Of a stretch of DNA of 64,000 nt, positions 45,488 to 53,193 are shown piece after piece. Under the pieces are notes generated by a model, which worked only from the letters and a program-made list of their open reading frames with translations, made no database searches and was not told where the DNA came from. The translations under genes were made by a program, and so were the position numbers. Origin of the DNA: Zobellia russellii (lineage in GTDB: Bacteria > Bacteroidota > Bacteroidia > Flavobacteriales > Flavobacteriaceae); NCBI RefSeq assembly GCF_018728565.1, contig NZ_JACSOI010000001.1, forward strand, positions 1,286,760 to 1,350,759. The letters run 5' to 3'. The stretch's first letter is position 1. Each line of letters opens with the position of its first letter.

Positions 45488-46657
45488 TTAATCAAAAGCC
45501 CATGCATCGTTCATACGGCCATCTTCACTTGAATAGCCTCCAATGACCCATAATTTGTTGTCAAAAACAGCGGTGGTGTGCGATGATCTTCCCGAAAAAG
45601 GGGCCGTACTAGTAGCCTCGGTCCAGGTAAACCCATCGGCGCTGTACCAAACGTCATTTTTGCGTGTTCTATCATTTCCTCCAATGACCCATAATTTGTT
45701 GTCAAAAACAGCGGTGGTATGCCCGCGTCTTCCCGAGAAAGGGGCAGCACTGGTAGCCTCGGTCCAGGTAAGCCCATCGTTACTGTACCAAACGTCGTTT
45801 TTATAGGTTCCATCATATCCCCCAATGACCCACAGCTTGTTGTCAAAAACAGCGGTGGTGTGCCCATATCTTCGCGAGAAAGGGGCATCTGCCGTAGCTT
45901 CGGTCCAGGTAATGGCATCGTTGCTGTACCAAATGTCGTTTTTAAAGGTTACGTCATAACCTCCAATGACCCATAATTTGTTATCAAAAACAGCGGTGGT
46001 GTGTCTAATTCTTTCGGAAAAAGGGGCCGCATTGGTAGCCTCGGTCCAGGTAAGACCATCTGCGCTATACCAAACGTCATTTTTATTTGTATCGTCATAA
46101 CCACCAATGACCCACATCTTGTTGTCAAAAACAGCGGTGGTATGATTAGACCTTCCCGAGAAAGCAGCAGCAGCGGTTACTGGGGTGTTGTCAAATTTTA
46201 GCCCCCTTACGCTAAATTCGTTAACCGTGCTGTTTGCCGTGGCATTTTCGGGATCCTTGGCCACCACTTTCCAGTAATAGGTTTCATAGGTATGCAGGCG
46301 CTCTGTTACTTCAAAAGAGGTACTAGTAAGGTCTGCCGTGTATAGTTCAGTAGGGTCCTCTTCTTTGCCCAAATACAGGTCGTAGGTGATGGCATCCCCA
46401 TCTGGGTCTGTAGCGGCCTGCCAACTAAAAGTAGGGTATACGTCTACACCAACGGCACCGTCCGTTACCCCGATCAAATTAAATGGCTCGGGTGCGCGGT
46501 TGGCAGGTTCTTCTTCTTCGCTAGGTTTTTCCTCCTCTTTTGGTAGTTCTTCCGCAGCCGGGGGCGGAGCTTCCGGCCCATCGTCTTTGGAACAAGCGGC
46601 GTTTAGTAGAAACATACCTAACAGTAGAACGAGATAGAATGTTGTTGGTGTTTTCAT
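45488..46657 (-). CDS. Kelch-repeat surface lipoprotein 2 (five repeats)
   Basis: A 389-residue near-copy of the previous protein: same signal (NAACSKDDG), a Glu-rich linker shorter by three residues, the same FN3-like domain and five Kelch repeats. One repeat is missing compared with copy 1, and the variable positions (SERIRH, SRRYGH, SGRRGH) differ from those of copy 1. The conserved C-terminal ending is EDxRMNDxWAFD in both. It has its own TGTTAACCTT promoter. Likely surface-exposed; ligand unknown. Confidence 0.88.
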   Translation of the reverse strand: MKTPTTFYLVLLLGMFLLNAACSKDDGPEAPPPAAEELPKEEEKPSEEEEPANRAPEPFNLIGVTDGAVGVDVYPTFSWQAATDPDGDAITYDLYLGKEEDPTELYTADLTSTSFEVTERLHTYETYYWKVVAKDPENATANSTVNEFSVRGLKFDNTPVTAAAAFSGRSNHTTAVFDNKMWVIGGYDDTNKNDVWYSADGLTWTEATNAAPFSERIRHTTAVFDNKLWVIGGYDVTFKNDIWYSNDAITWTEATADAPFSRRYGHTTAVFDNKLWVIGGYDGTYKNDVWYSNDGLTWTEATSAAPFSGRRGHTTAVFDNKLWVIGGNDRTRKNDVWYSADGFTWTEATSTAPFSGRSSHTTAVFDNKLWVIGGYSSEDGRMNDAWAFD

Positions 46658-46691
46658 AATATTTTTTTTAGGGTGATACGTTTAGTTTCAC

Positions 46692-46721
46692 TTTAATGGT
46701 AGCGGAAAGTAAAGGTTAACA
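46692..46721 (-). promoter_or_regulatory. ECF-type promoter of Kelch gene 2
   Basis: Minus strand TGTTAACCTT (46721-46712), 13 bases, CATTAAA (46698-46692), 34 bases before the ATG. The leader sequence is almost identical to that of Kelch gene 1. Confidence 0.7.
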
Positions 46722-46735
46722 TTAGGGTGTAAAAA

Positions 46736-46757
46736 AACCTCGGTTTGAGCCGAGGTT
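46736..46757 (-). terminator. Terminator after the 121-residue secreted protein gene
   Basis: AACCTCGG (46736-46743) and CCGAGGTT (46750-46757) pair over 8 bp with a 6-base loop, then T7 on the minus strand. It lies 91 bases after the stop at 46849 and resembles the Kelch terminators. Confidence 0.75.
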
Positions 46758-46848
46758 CTTCATCTTTTGGGGGTAAAAAAAAGCATGCCTTTGATACTTC
46801 TTTATAACGGATGGCTAACAGATTCGAATCTTTACTTATGGTTCACGA

Positions 46849-47214
46849 TCAGTTTTTAACATCTTCTGATTTAGCATCATTTAACATCTTACTGACCTTT
46901 GCTTTGAGTTCTTCTTTCTTTGTGGGGTCGTTGCCTAAATCAATTATTTCGTACTGATTACGAAGGGTCTGTTTCATCTCATCCGAGATATCCATGTTTT
47001 TTATCAATTCAAGATAGTTTGTCGCATCGCCTACCGGGTTATCCGCTCCCGCTCCCATCAGATTAAAAACTTCACCAAAGACCTTTGTCTGCTCGTCTAG
47101 AAGGTTCATTTGTTTAGTGGTATCTGTCTTTGATTTGTCTTGGGTTTGCTGCGCTTGGCAAAAAGTAGTTAAGCCAAGGGCGACTATTGTAAGTGTTAAT
47201 TCAATTGTTTTCAT
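46849..47214 (-). CDS. Small secreted protein, unknown function
   Basis: A 121-residue protein with a signal peptide (cut near FCQAQQ) and a mostly helical, Lys/Asp-rich body (DEQTKVFGEVFNLMG, then NYLELIKNMDISDEMKQTL). No family recognised. Unlike its neighbours on either side it has no TGTTAACCTT promoter. Confidence 0.7.
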   Translation of the reverse strand: MKTIELTLTIVALGLTTFCQAQQTQDKSKTDTTKQMNLLDEQTKVFGEVFNLMGAGADNPVGDATNYLELIKNMDISDEMKQTLRNQYEIIDLGNDPTKKEELKAKVSKMLNDAKSEDVKN

Positions 47215-47394
47215 TGGTTTTTGTTTTGAACTGTTATAAATTGTTTAGTATGTTGTTAAAGAAAATCACATCAAGTTCTAGTGTCAAAATTGCTATAGCA
47301 TTCTTGATGTAATTTTAGATAAAGTTTCTCTTGAATGTAACCGAACGGAAACGTGAAATTTATCCTAATACATAGCCTTTTTATAATAGATACC

Positions 47395-48579
47395 TTATTG
47401 ATAGTAATCTGTTGGCGTGATAATTAAATGTGGGTAGGCTATTTGATCTAGTTCTAGTTCCCATACCAATGTTTTGGCAGGGATATTCATTAAAACAATA
47501 TTTGCTTTGTTGTCGTCAGGTACAATGTTAAAAAGTAATAGGTGGTCATCAAAAAAATAATGCTTTGTTGATGAGGCATTCCATTCTTCAGTAATGGGGT
47601 ACGTGAAAGAATCTAGTTCTTCCCCACTAAAAATATCGAGAGTTTTGGTAACAATGGCCGTACGCTCTTCTTTATAGCTAATGAAAACTGTGTCGTCTGA
47701 TATGTTTATAGCCGACGGGTACTTTCGGGAATAACTATGTTCCCAAATAAGCTCTCCGTCGTCTTTATTAATACTATAAACTTTTTCGTCACGAGAGTAA
47801 AAAATGAATTGATTACCAGATTCATAACCTCCAAGAATATTGGGGCTTCCGGTATTGAATGTCCAATTTTCATTCAAATCGGCATCCATAGAAACAACAT
47901 TATTACTCCAAGTCATAATGATTATCGAGGAGGAACCACCGACCAATTTTGATACTCTGTCCGTGAAAGGTATTCTTTTATCAATATGGCCATCAACGGG
48001 GTCAATACTCAAAATTTCCTGGGTGCTTGAGCCTAAGCTCAATTCGGTTATTATTTTGTTTTTGTAAAGGGTCATTCTCTTTACCTCATTACTAAGCTCT
48101 ACAGTCCAACGAACATCGCCCGTCTCAAGATTTAATGCATCGAGATAAAAGTTTGAATTATAGGTTGTGCTATTAACTGTTCTATAGCTTACCAAAACCG
48201 TGTTTTTATGTATTGAAGTGGCGCCAATTTCATAAAACTTGTTGCTGTCTTTTGCATAATCTTTGGACCACATCAGCTCTCCATTAAAAGTGCCTTTGCG
48301 CAATACCGTTTTTGTTCCGGAATGTTCCCCTTGAGTACAAATAAAAACACCATCAAATTCATTACATTTAAAAGAATCTAGCGTAGTTAGGGAGTTGATT
48401 TGCCGATTGTCTTTTAAGTCCAATTCCGTAAAAAGATTGCTGCTGCTTATCCAAAGACTGCCTAAGATATTTTCTATAGGTGCTTCTGGATCTTCAAAAT
48501 TGCTGTCATCATCTTTTTTGCAACTTAGAGTAACAAAGAGAACTAGAAGCATTACTAAGAGTGGTTTAAAGGTTTTCAT
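47395..48579 (-). CDS. PQQ-like beta-propeller lipoprotein
   Basis: A protein of 394 residues. Lipoprotein signal LSC followed by KKDDD, a likely surface-export signal. The body holds PQQ-enzyme-like propeller repeats (LNLETGDVRWTVELS, DGELIWEHSYSR, SIDPVDGHIDKRIPF, IPAKTLVWELELD). I start it at ATG 48579; an upstream TTG would add 18 residues without a signal peptide. The promoter at 48603-48632 has the TGTTAACCTT motif. Its role is unknown, but the propeller and the promoter pair it with the Kelch proteins. Confidence 0.85.
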   Translation of the reverse strand: MKTFKPLLVMLLVLFVTLSCKKDDDSNFEDPEAPIENILGSLWISSSNLFTELDLKDNRQINSLTTLDSFKCNEFDGVFICTQGEHSGTKTVLRKGTFNGELMWSKDYAKDSNKFYEIGATSIHKNTVLVSYRTVNSTTYNSNFYLDALNLETGDVRWTVELSNEVKRMTLYKNKIITELSLGSSTQEILSIDPVDGHIDKRIPFTDRVSKLVGGSSSIIIMTWSNNVVSMDADLNENWTFNTGSPNILGGYESGNQFIFYSRDEKVYSINKDDGELIWEHSYSRKYPSAINISDDTVFISYKEERTAIVTKTLDIFSGEELDSFTYPITEEWNASSTKHYFFDDHLLLFNIVPDDNKANIVLMNIPAKTLVWELELDQIAYPHLIITPTDYYQ

Positions 48580-48602
48580 AATAATTACAATATTTGTTTG
48601 AC

Positions 48603-48632
48603 TTTTATGTAAGGGCTTTGTCAAGGTTAACA
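48603..48632 (-). promoter_or_regulatory. ECF-type promoter of the PQQ-like gene
   Basis: Minus strand TGTTAACCTT (48632-48623), 13 bases, CATAAAA (48609-48603; one mismatch to CATTAAA), 23 bases before ATG 48579. Confidence 0.65.
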
Positions 48633-48710
48633 CTATCAGGTAAAAAAACTCTGCATAACTTATCTTTTAAGATGCAAAGGATGTAATAATATATAACGAG
48701 TATTATTCCT

Positions 48711-48803
48711 TTAGAAAAGAACCTTAAAAAGGAGAGATAGAGTAATGGTAAACGCGAGAATCAATATTCGTTTTAGGAGCTCAAGTTTTTCATAAGTGTC
48801 CAT
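48711..48803 (-). CDS. Candidate 30-residue single-pass peptide
   Basis: An open frame of 30 codons from ATG 48803: MDTYEKLELLKRILILAF then TITLSLLFKVLF, a charged N terminus and one hydrophobic helix. A promoter-like pair (TGTTAACCTA, 14 bases, CACAAAG) lies upstream at 48828-48858 and would place the message 25 bases before the ATG. The coincidence of frame and promoter is the only evidence, so this is tentative. Confidence 0.3.
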   Translation of the reverse strand: MDTYEKLELLKRILILAFTITLSLLFKVLF

Positions 48804-48827
48804 GTCTTTTATTTTTAAGGTTCGTTA

Positions 48828-48858
48828 CTTTGTGTCCAAAGCATAGCTTAGGTTAACA
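48828..48858 (-). promoter_or_regulatory. Degenerate ECF-type promoter for the 30-residue ORF
   Basis: Minus strand TGTTAACCTA (48858-48849), one mismatch to TGTTAACCTT, then 14 bases and CACAAAG (48834-48828), a weak match. Confidence 0.35.
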
Positions 48859-48962
48859 TGGTCTCTCTTTTTTATTTTAGGAATGATAATTTTCTGTGAG
48901 TGCAAATAATCGTTGGATTTCGGGAGCGAGCATCTAAAAAATGTTAAATTAGATGCCACCGC

Positions 48963-48992
48963 TGTTAACCTTCTCATTAGATATGCATTAAA
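48963..48992 (+). promoter_or_regulatory. ECF-type promoter overlapping the sigma-factor start codon
   Basis: Plus strand TGTTAACCTT (48963-48972), 13 bases, CATTAAA (48986-48992). The last A is the A of the ATG. The sequence fits the regulon pattern, but transcription would start inside the sigma gene, unlike in all other instances. Confidence 0.6.
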
Positions 48993-49561
48993 TGGAAAAT
49001 ATACAGGCAGAAATAACGCTTGAAGATTTACGAAAAGGGTCTGATATTCTTTTAAAAAAGGTGTATGAGTCCAATCGCACAAAATTTTTGAATTATGCGA
49101 GGCGCTACAACCTTTCGGAAGAAGAAAATATAGATGTATATCAAGATGCCTATATTATTTTCTATGATAATGTCATGAGCGGTAAACTAGAAAGCTTAAC
49201 CAGCAGTATTTCTACATACCTGTTTTCTATTGGCAAATATTTAATTTTTGACAGGATGAGAAAGAATAAAAAAATGGTAAGTGGAGGTTATGATTTATCA
49301 AGGGTTGAAGAAACAGATGAGCAGGTAAATACCTTTGATTTAAAAAGACCCGATCTTTCTGCAGAACAGGTTTTATTGAAAAAGCATTTTAGTACTCTAG
49401 GCGAAAAATGCCAGCAATTGTTAACCCTTTTTTATTACCGGGGTTATACCATAAACGAGATTATGGAGGCTGAAAATTATAATAATGAGAATGTGGTTAA
49501 AGCGGCCAAATCACGTTGCATGAAAACACTTAGAGAAAAAATCCAAGCAAATACCTACTAA
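48992..49561 (+). CDS. ECF-family RNA polymerase sigma factor
   Basis: A 189-residue sigma-70-family ECF factor. Region 2 covers about 20-100 (LKKVYESNRTKFLNYARRY, VYQDAYIIFYDNV, TYLFSIGKYLIFDRMRKNKK) and region 4 about 125-180 (GEKCQQLLTLFYYRGYTINEIMEAENYNNENVVKAAKSRCMKTL, the helix-turn-helix). There is no extra C-terminal domain. A TPR membrane protein with anti-sigma topology is encoded 2 bases downstream. ATG 48992 keeps the conserved region 2 start; its own regulon-type promoter overlaps it. Confidence 0.93.
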   Translation: MENIQAEITLEDLRKGSDILLKKVYESNRTKFLNYARRYNLSEEENIDVYQDAYIIFYDNVMSGKLESLTSSISTYLFSIGKYLIFDRMRKNKKMVSGGYDLSRVEETDEQVNTFDLKRPDLSAEQVLLKKHFSTLGEKCQQLLTLFYYRGYTINEIMEAENYNNENVVKAAKSRCMKTLREKIQANTY

Positions 49562-49563
49562 TC

Positions 49564-50301
49564 ATGGATAAAGAACTTTTATTGTATAATTATTTTTCGA
49601 ACCAATTGACGGTTGAAGAGCAGCATCAATTTGAAGAGTTGTTGAAAACGGATATCGATTTTAAGAAACAATTCGACTTTGAAAATAACTTAAAGGGAGT
49701 TATTATAGAGAAAGAAAATGAAAACCTAAAGGCTAAGCTAAGAGGTTTTGAAAAGGAGATAGAAAGTGCTACACCGGTGCGTAAATTGCCCGGAACAAAT
49801 TATAGAAAATGGGCTATGGCGGCATCTATTGCGTTGTTGGTAGGTCTTGGCTGGTTGGGTTACAATAATTTTTCAGGACCCGATTATGAAAACCTGTACC
49901 GGGAGAACTTTCAGGAATATCCCAATACGGTTTATGCCATTACTAGGGGGGAGTCTGTTGAATCTATTGAAAGAAAAGCATTTACGGATTATGAGTTAGG
50001 TAATTATGAGTCGGCTATTGGAAACTTTAAACGAATACCTCAATCCGATAAAAAAGGATATGTGGATTTTTACTTAGGGTTGTCATATTTAAATTCAGGT
50101 CAGTTGGACGAGGCCAAAAAATTACTGGTTAACACGGGAGCATCAAATGAAAAGTTTAAAGCAGAGACCTATTGGTACCTAGCGTTAATTGCCATAAAGG
50201 AAAACAATAAGAAGGCTGCTGTAGAATACTTAAATGAGCTTGTTTCTCAATTCGACTATAATAAGGATAAGGCGCAACGGCTCTTGAAAGAATTAGAATA
50301 A
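49564..50301 (+). CDS. TPR membrane protein, probable anti-sigma factor
   Basis: A 245-residue protein with a cytoplasmic helical N-terminal part (1-80, with YNYFSNQLTVEEQHQFEELL, typical of Bacteroidota anti-sigma-like proteins), one transmembrane helix (about 82-100) and a periplasmic TPR-like domain (about 135-245, with AFTDYELGNYESAIGNFKRIP and FYLGLSYLNSGQLDEAKKLL). It begins 2 bases after the sigma stop, so it is translated together with it, the standard anti-sigma arrangement. A FecR domain is absent. It converges with the CHAT gene with only 2 bases between stops. Confidence 0.85.
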   Translation: MDKELLLYNYFSNQLTVEEQHQFEELLKTDIDFKKQFDFENNLKGVIIEKENENLKAKLRGFEKEIESATPVRKLPGTNYRKWAMAASIALLVGLGWLGYNNFSGPDYENLYRENFQEYPNTVYAITRGESVESIERKAFTDYELGNYESAIGNFKRIPQSDKKGYVDFYLGLSYLNSGQLDEAKKLLVNTGASNEKFKAETYWYLALIAIKENNKKAAVEYLNELVSQFDYNKDKAQRLLKELE

Positions 50302-50303
50302 GG

Positions 50304-53081
50304 TCAACTAATTCTCTTTTTTTTAGTGAAGGCCCAAAATCCTAACAGGGCAAGAATTACGGCTCCAATAATCCAATATCCCCAATGGTATTTAATTAAT
50401 ACCGGTGTGCTATTGCCAGAGAGTACATATCCAGACCAATAATAGGGGTGTGCCAAGGCATTTTGACTGTTGTTTTGTAAAAATGTTATCTGTGCGTTTT
50501 GCATGGCTCTGTCCTTAGATTCTCCTTTGGAGAGATGCGTATAGAACAACCCCATAAGGTTGGCGGAAGAAGCATCGTTTACTTTCCATAAAGTACTGGC
50601 AATACTGGAAGCCCCGCCATAGAAGAACCCACGGGAAAGGCCCATAAACCCTTCTCCCCGGCGCAATTCTCCAATACCCGTTTCGCATGCGCTTAAAGTA
50701 ATCAAGTCGGCATCTGTTCTAAGCGTATACAAGTCTGCTACAAAAAGAAGGTCTTCATTATCGTTGTTATGGTTCTGCGAAAAAGCCAAATAGGAATATT
50801 CCGGGGTACTATCGTTAAAAATAGCGTGTGTGGCCAAATGTAGAATGCCATATTTTTTGTGTTCCTTTTTGAAATTTTCAAGTGAAGCATCATTTTTTAG
50901 TAATGAATGCCCTTCAAAAGTGCTCAAAATTCTTTTGGCCTCTAAACTATTATGGGGCAAGTGTGAAAGTGCGGACCTGTTGATATTAACCTGAGATGTA
51001 CCATCAAAACTTGGGGCTACGACTAGTACATTTGGCGTGTTTACAGGTCGGTTGCGTAATTCCGAAAGGAGTGTAGCCGAATTACTATATCTTATTGCAG
51101 AATGCTCAATTAGGTAGGTCAAGTCGTTGTTGTTCGTATTTAGGGCCGAAAAGGGAATGTAGTTTAATAACCCGTCCGTTATAAGTGTAAGTTCTTGGTC
51201 TGCTTCAGTTATAAAAGGTGCTAACAATCTGTTGTACAGTTGATAGGTTTTTTTGCTTAGTTCTTTTATATCGGACTGTGGGTCTGCCAAATCTTTATAA
51301 GCGGATTTAATCCTGGTTTCTAATTCTTCGGTTATCGGAATTTTTCCTAATTTCTTTTCGCCTTTGGTAACCGTTACTACATAAATATCATGGTTGCCGT
51401 AGAAGTAGGATATTAATTTTTCTCCCTCACCCAATTCATCCTGTAACCCCCGTAGTGAAATGGTCTTGGTGTTATATTTTAAGTTGAAATAATCATTGTA
51501 GTTAGCTTCTAAATCGGCAATGAGTTTCCGGTGTTCCTGTTTAAGGTCAAAGAGAAGTTCTTCTGACGTATCAGTTTTTTCCTTAACGTAGTTGGTCTTC
51601 TTTTCCAAGTAAACAATTTCGGATTTCAACTGACTTTCTCGCTCTAAAAGTTCAGGAGGAATATTGCCAAATTTGGTTGCTTTGGTGTTCAATAGAGCTT
51701 CAAGCAATATAGCAGATTTACTTTCTTCGCTATACTTGAAAGCCTGGTCAATATAATTGCCTTCTCCCTTAATAGTATACAAATTATAAAGGGCGTTCAA
51801 GCCAGATTCTATAAGCGGATATACATCTTCAATAAGCGTCAGCTTATCCGCTTGGCTTTTAAAGGTAGGCTTTAGGGTGTCCAATTGGATCAACGCTTGA
51901 TTAACGGTAGTTATAACTTGAGGGTAAGAGGATTCATCACCAATTCTGGAGAGTGCCTCAGCTCTGTTTTTTAGGAGTTTTAATAAGGTGGTGCCGTTAG
52001 GATTGTGAACGGATAGTTGCTCAATTCCCAATTTGAAATTTTTCAAAGCCCTATCATATTTTTTGAAATCTATATTCATTAACCCTATTTGGTTATATAG
52101 GAGTGCTATTTCATCATGATTTTGATTTTTCCACTTTCTTTTTAAGGCGGATATAGCATTCGTATAAGCTTCGGTCGATTTTTGGTATTCTCTTTTTGAT
52201 TTGTAAAACCCCGCTTCTGCTTCATAATATTTATGCCAAAATGGATGTTTTTCAGGGATTTTATCCCTTAACAGATTTAGATAATGATTGGCACTATCCA
52301 ACTGGGTGAGGGCCAGTTTGCTTTGAATCAGTCGGCATCCATCCGTAATGACGTAATTTAAGTTTGAGTTGTTTTTTAAATGAGATGAGAATGATTTTTG
52401 AAAATAAGAGCTGGATAGTCCGTACTGGCCTTCTCTTTCATAAACTTCACCTAACAAGCTATATGTGTTTAATATATAGGGGAGGTTATTGGGCAAATGT
52501 TTCTGTAAGAATCTAATGTTTTGATGATAATACTGTTTGGCTAAATCATATTTGCCTTCGTTGCTATAGGCTTTTGCTAGAAGGCTATAGCCGCTGGAGA
52601 TAAGGTAGGCATGACCTGTAGTAAGGGTTTCTGGCTGGGTCTCATTATATGAGTCTATAATTTTCAATAAAGCATTTCGTAATGTACTATACTCATTAAT
52701 GTTGTAATAGTACATGGCTTTATCGTACAGTAGCGAATTTTGAATCATTAGCCTATTAGAAGAGGTATCTATTTCTTTTTCATGAACTAAGGAAATAGAA
52801 TCCAGTAAGCGAATGTTAGATTTAATTTGTTGTAAATCATAAAAATAAATAGACTGTCTGTTCCAGTTGATCAGCGTGTAGAAACTGTCGTTCCAAAAGT
52901 TGTTCGCACTGGAAAGTGAATATATCTTTTGAAAATAGTGATATACTGAATCTTGTTGCTTGTAGTAAAATTGACGCGATTTCTTTGTTAAGGAATCTAA
53001 ATGGTTATTGTATTCATGAGTCTGCCCAATTAATGAACAACATACTAAAAAGAAGATGCAAAATACAATAATTGGTTTCAT
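50304..53081 (-). CDS. TPR-CHAT (caspase-like) membrane-anchored protease
   Basis: A 925-residue protein: signal peptide (cut near SLIGQ), about 8-10 TPR repeats (60-470), a coiled coil (about 480-545) and a CHAT domain (about 615-890) with the catalytic dyad HLATHA (His752) and SACETG (Cys799). A C-terminal transmembrane helix (about 900-918) ends in KKKR, placing the CHAT domain in the periplasm. CHAT is a clan CD protease fold related to caspases and separase. The start codon lies 4 bases from a 32-bp palindrome. Lipoprotein 53194-53808 precedes it on the same strand and holds the regulon promoter. Confidence 0.92.
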   Translation of the reverse strand: MKPIIVFCIFFLVCCSLIGQTHEYNNHLDSLTKKSRQFYYKQQDSVYHYFQKIYSLSSANNFWNDSFYTLINWNRQSIYFYDLQQIKSNIRLLDSISLVHEKEIDTSSNRLMIQNSLLYDKAMYYYNINEYSTLRNALLKIIDSYNETQPETLTTGHAYLISSGYSLLAKAYSNEGKYDLAKQYYHQNIRFLQKHLPNNLPYILNTYSLLGEVYEREGQYGLSSSYFQKSFSSHLKNNSNLNYVITDGCRLIQSKLALTQLDSANHYLNLLRDKIPEKHPFWHKYYEAEAGFYKSKREYQKSTEAYTNAISALKRKWKNQNHDEIALLYNQIGLMNIDFKKYDRALKNFKLGIEQLSVHNPNGTTLLKLLKNRAEALSRIGDESSYPQVITTVNQALIQLDTLKPTFKSQADKLTLIEDVYPLIESGLNALYNLYTIKGEGNYIDQAFKYSEESKSAILLEALLNTKATKFGNIPPELLERESQLKSEIVYLEKKTNYVKEKTDTSEELLFDLKQEHRKLIADLEANYNDYFNLKYNTKTISLRGLQDELGEGEKLISYFYGNHDIYVVTVTKGEKKLGKIPITEELETRIKSAYKDLADPQSDIKELSKKTYQLYNRLLAPFITEADQELTLITDGLLNYIPFSALNTNNNDLTYLIEHSAIRYSNSATLLSELRNRPVNTPNVLVVAPSFDGTSQVNINRSALSHLPHNSLEAKRILSTFEGHSLLKNDASLENFKKEHKKYGILHLATHAIFNDSTPEYSYLAFSQNHNNDNEDLLFVADLYTLRTDADLITLSACETGIGELRRGEGFMGLSRGFFYGGASSIASTLWKVNDASSANLMGLFYTHLSKGESKDRAMQNAQITFLQNNSQNALAHPYYWSGYVLSGNSTPVLIKYHWGYWIIGAVILALLGFWAFTKKKRIS

Positions 53082-53084
53082 AAA

Positions 53085-53116
53085 AAATTGGCCTTCATAT
53101 ATATGAAGGCCAATTT
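53085..53116 (-). terminator. 32-bp perfect palindrome ahead of the CHAT gene (terminator or translational switch)
   Basis: AAATTGGCCTTCATAT (53085-53100) and ATATGAAGGCCAATTT (53101-53116) are perfectly complementary. On the minus strand it is followed by a T6 run that runs into the CHAT ATG (53081). It may end transcription of the lipoprotein gene or regulate CHAT expression by read-through or occlusion. Confidence 0.75.
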
Positions 53117-53193
53117 ACGAATAAGTTCGTTTAAAGATTTGTACTACAATAAATTATGGATTTTACATTTGTAACGGTATCATTAGGTTATTT

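Larger units (their letters stand above)
44011..46757. repeat. Tandem duplication of Kelch lipoprotein unit
   Basis: Two copies of a unit of 1.3-1.45 kb (gene, 5' leader with its promoter, and terminator) lie head to tail. Nucleotide identity is very high over the signal peptide, linker, FN3-like region and first Kelch repeat (a few substitutions), and over the promoter leader, but the repeat number differs (six against five). Terminator hairpins mark the joints. This indicates recent duplication or gene conversion. Confidence 0.9.

Noticed and set aside
44073..46201. Long open frames in other frames across the Kelch genes
   Set aside because: They arise because the repeats are multiples of three and share codon use; none has a start or signal peptide.
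49419..49428. TGTTAACCC inside the sigma gene
   Set aside because: It lacks the CTT end of the motif and is within coding sequence without a gene start following.
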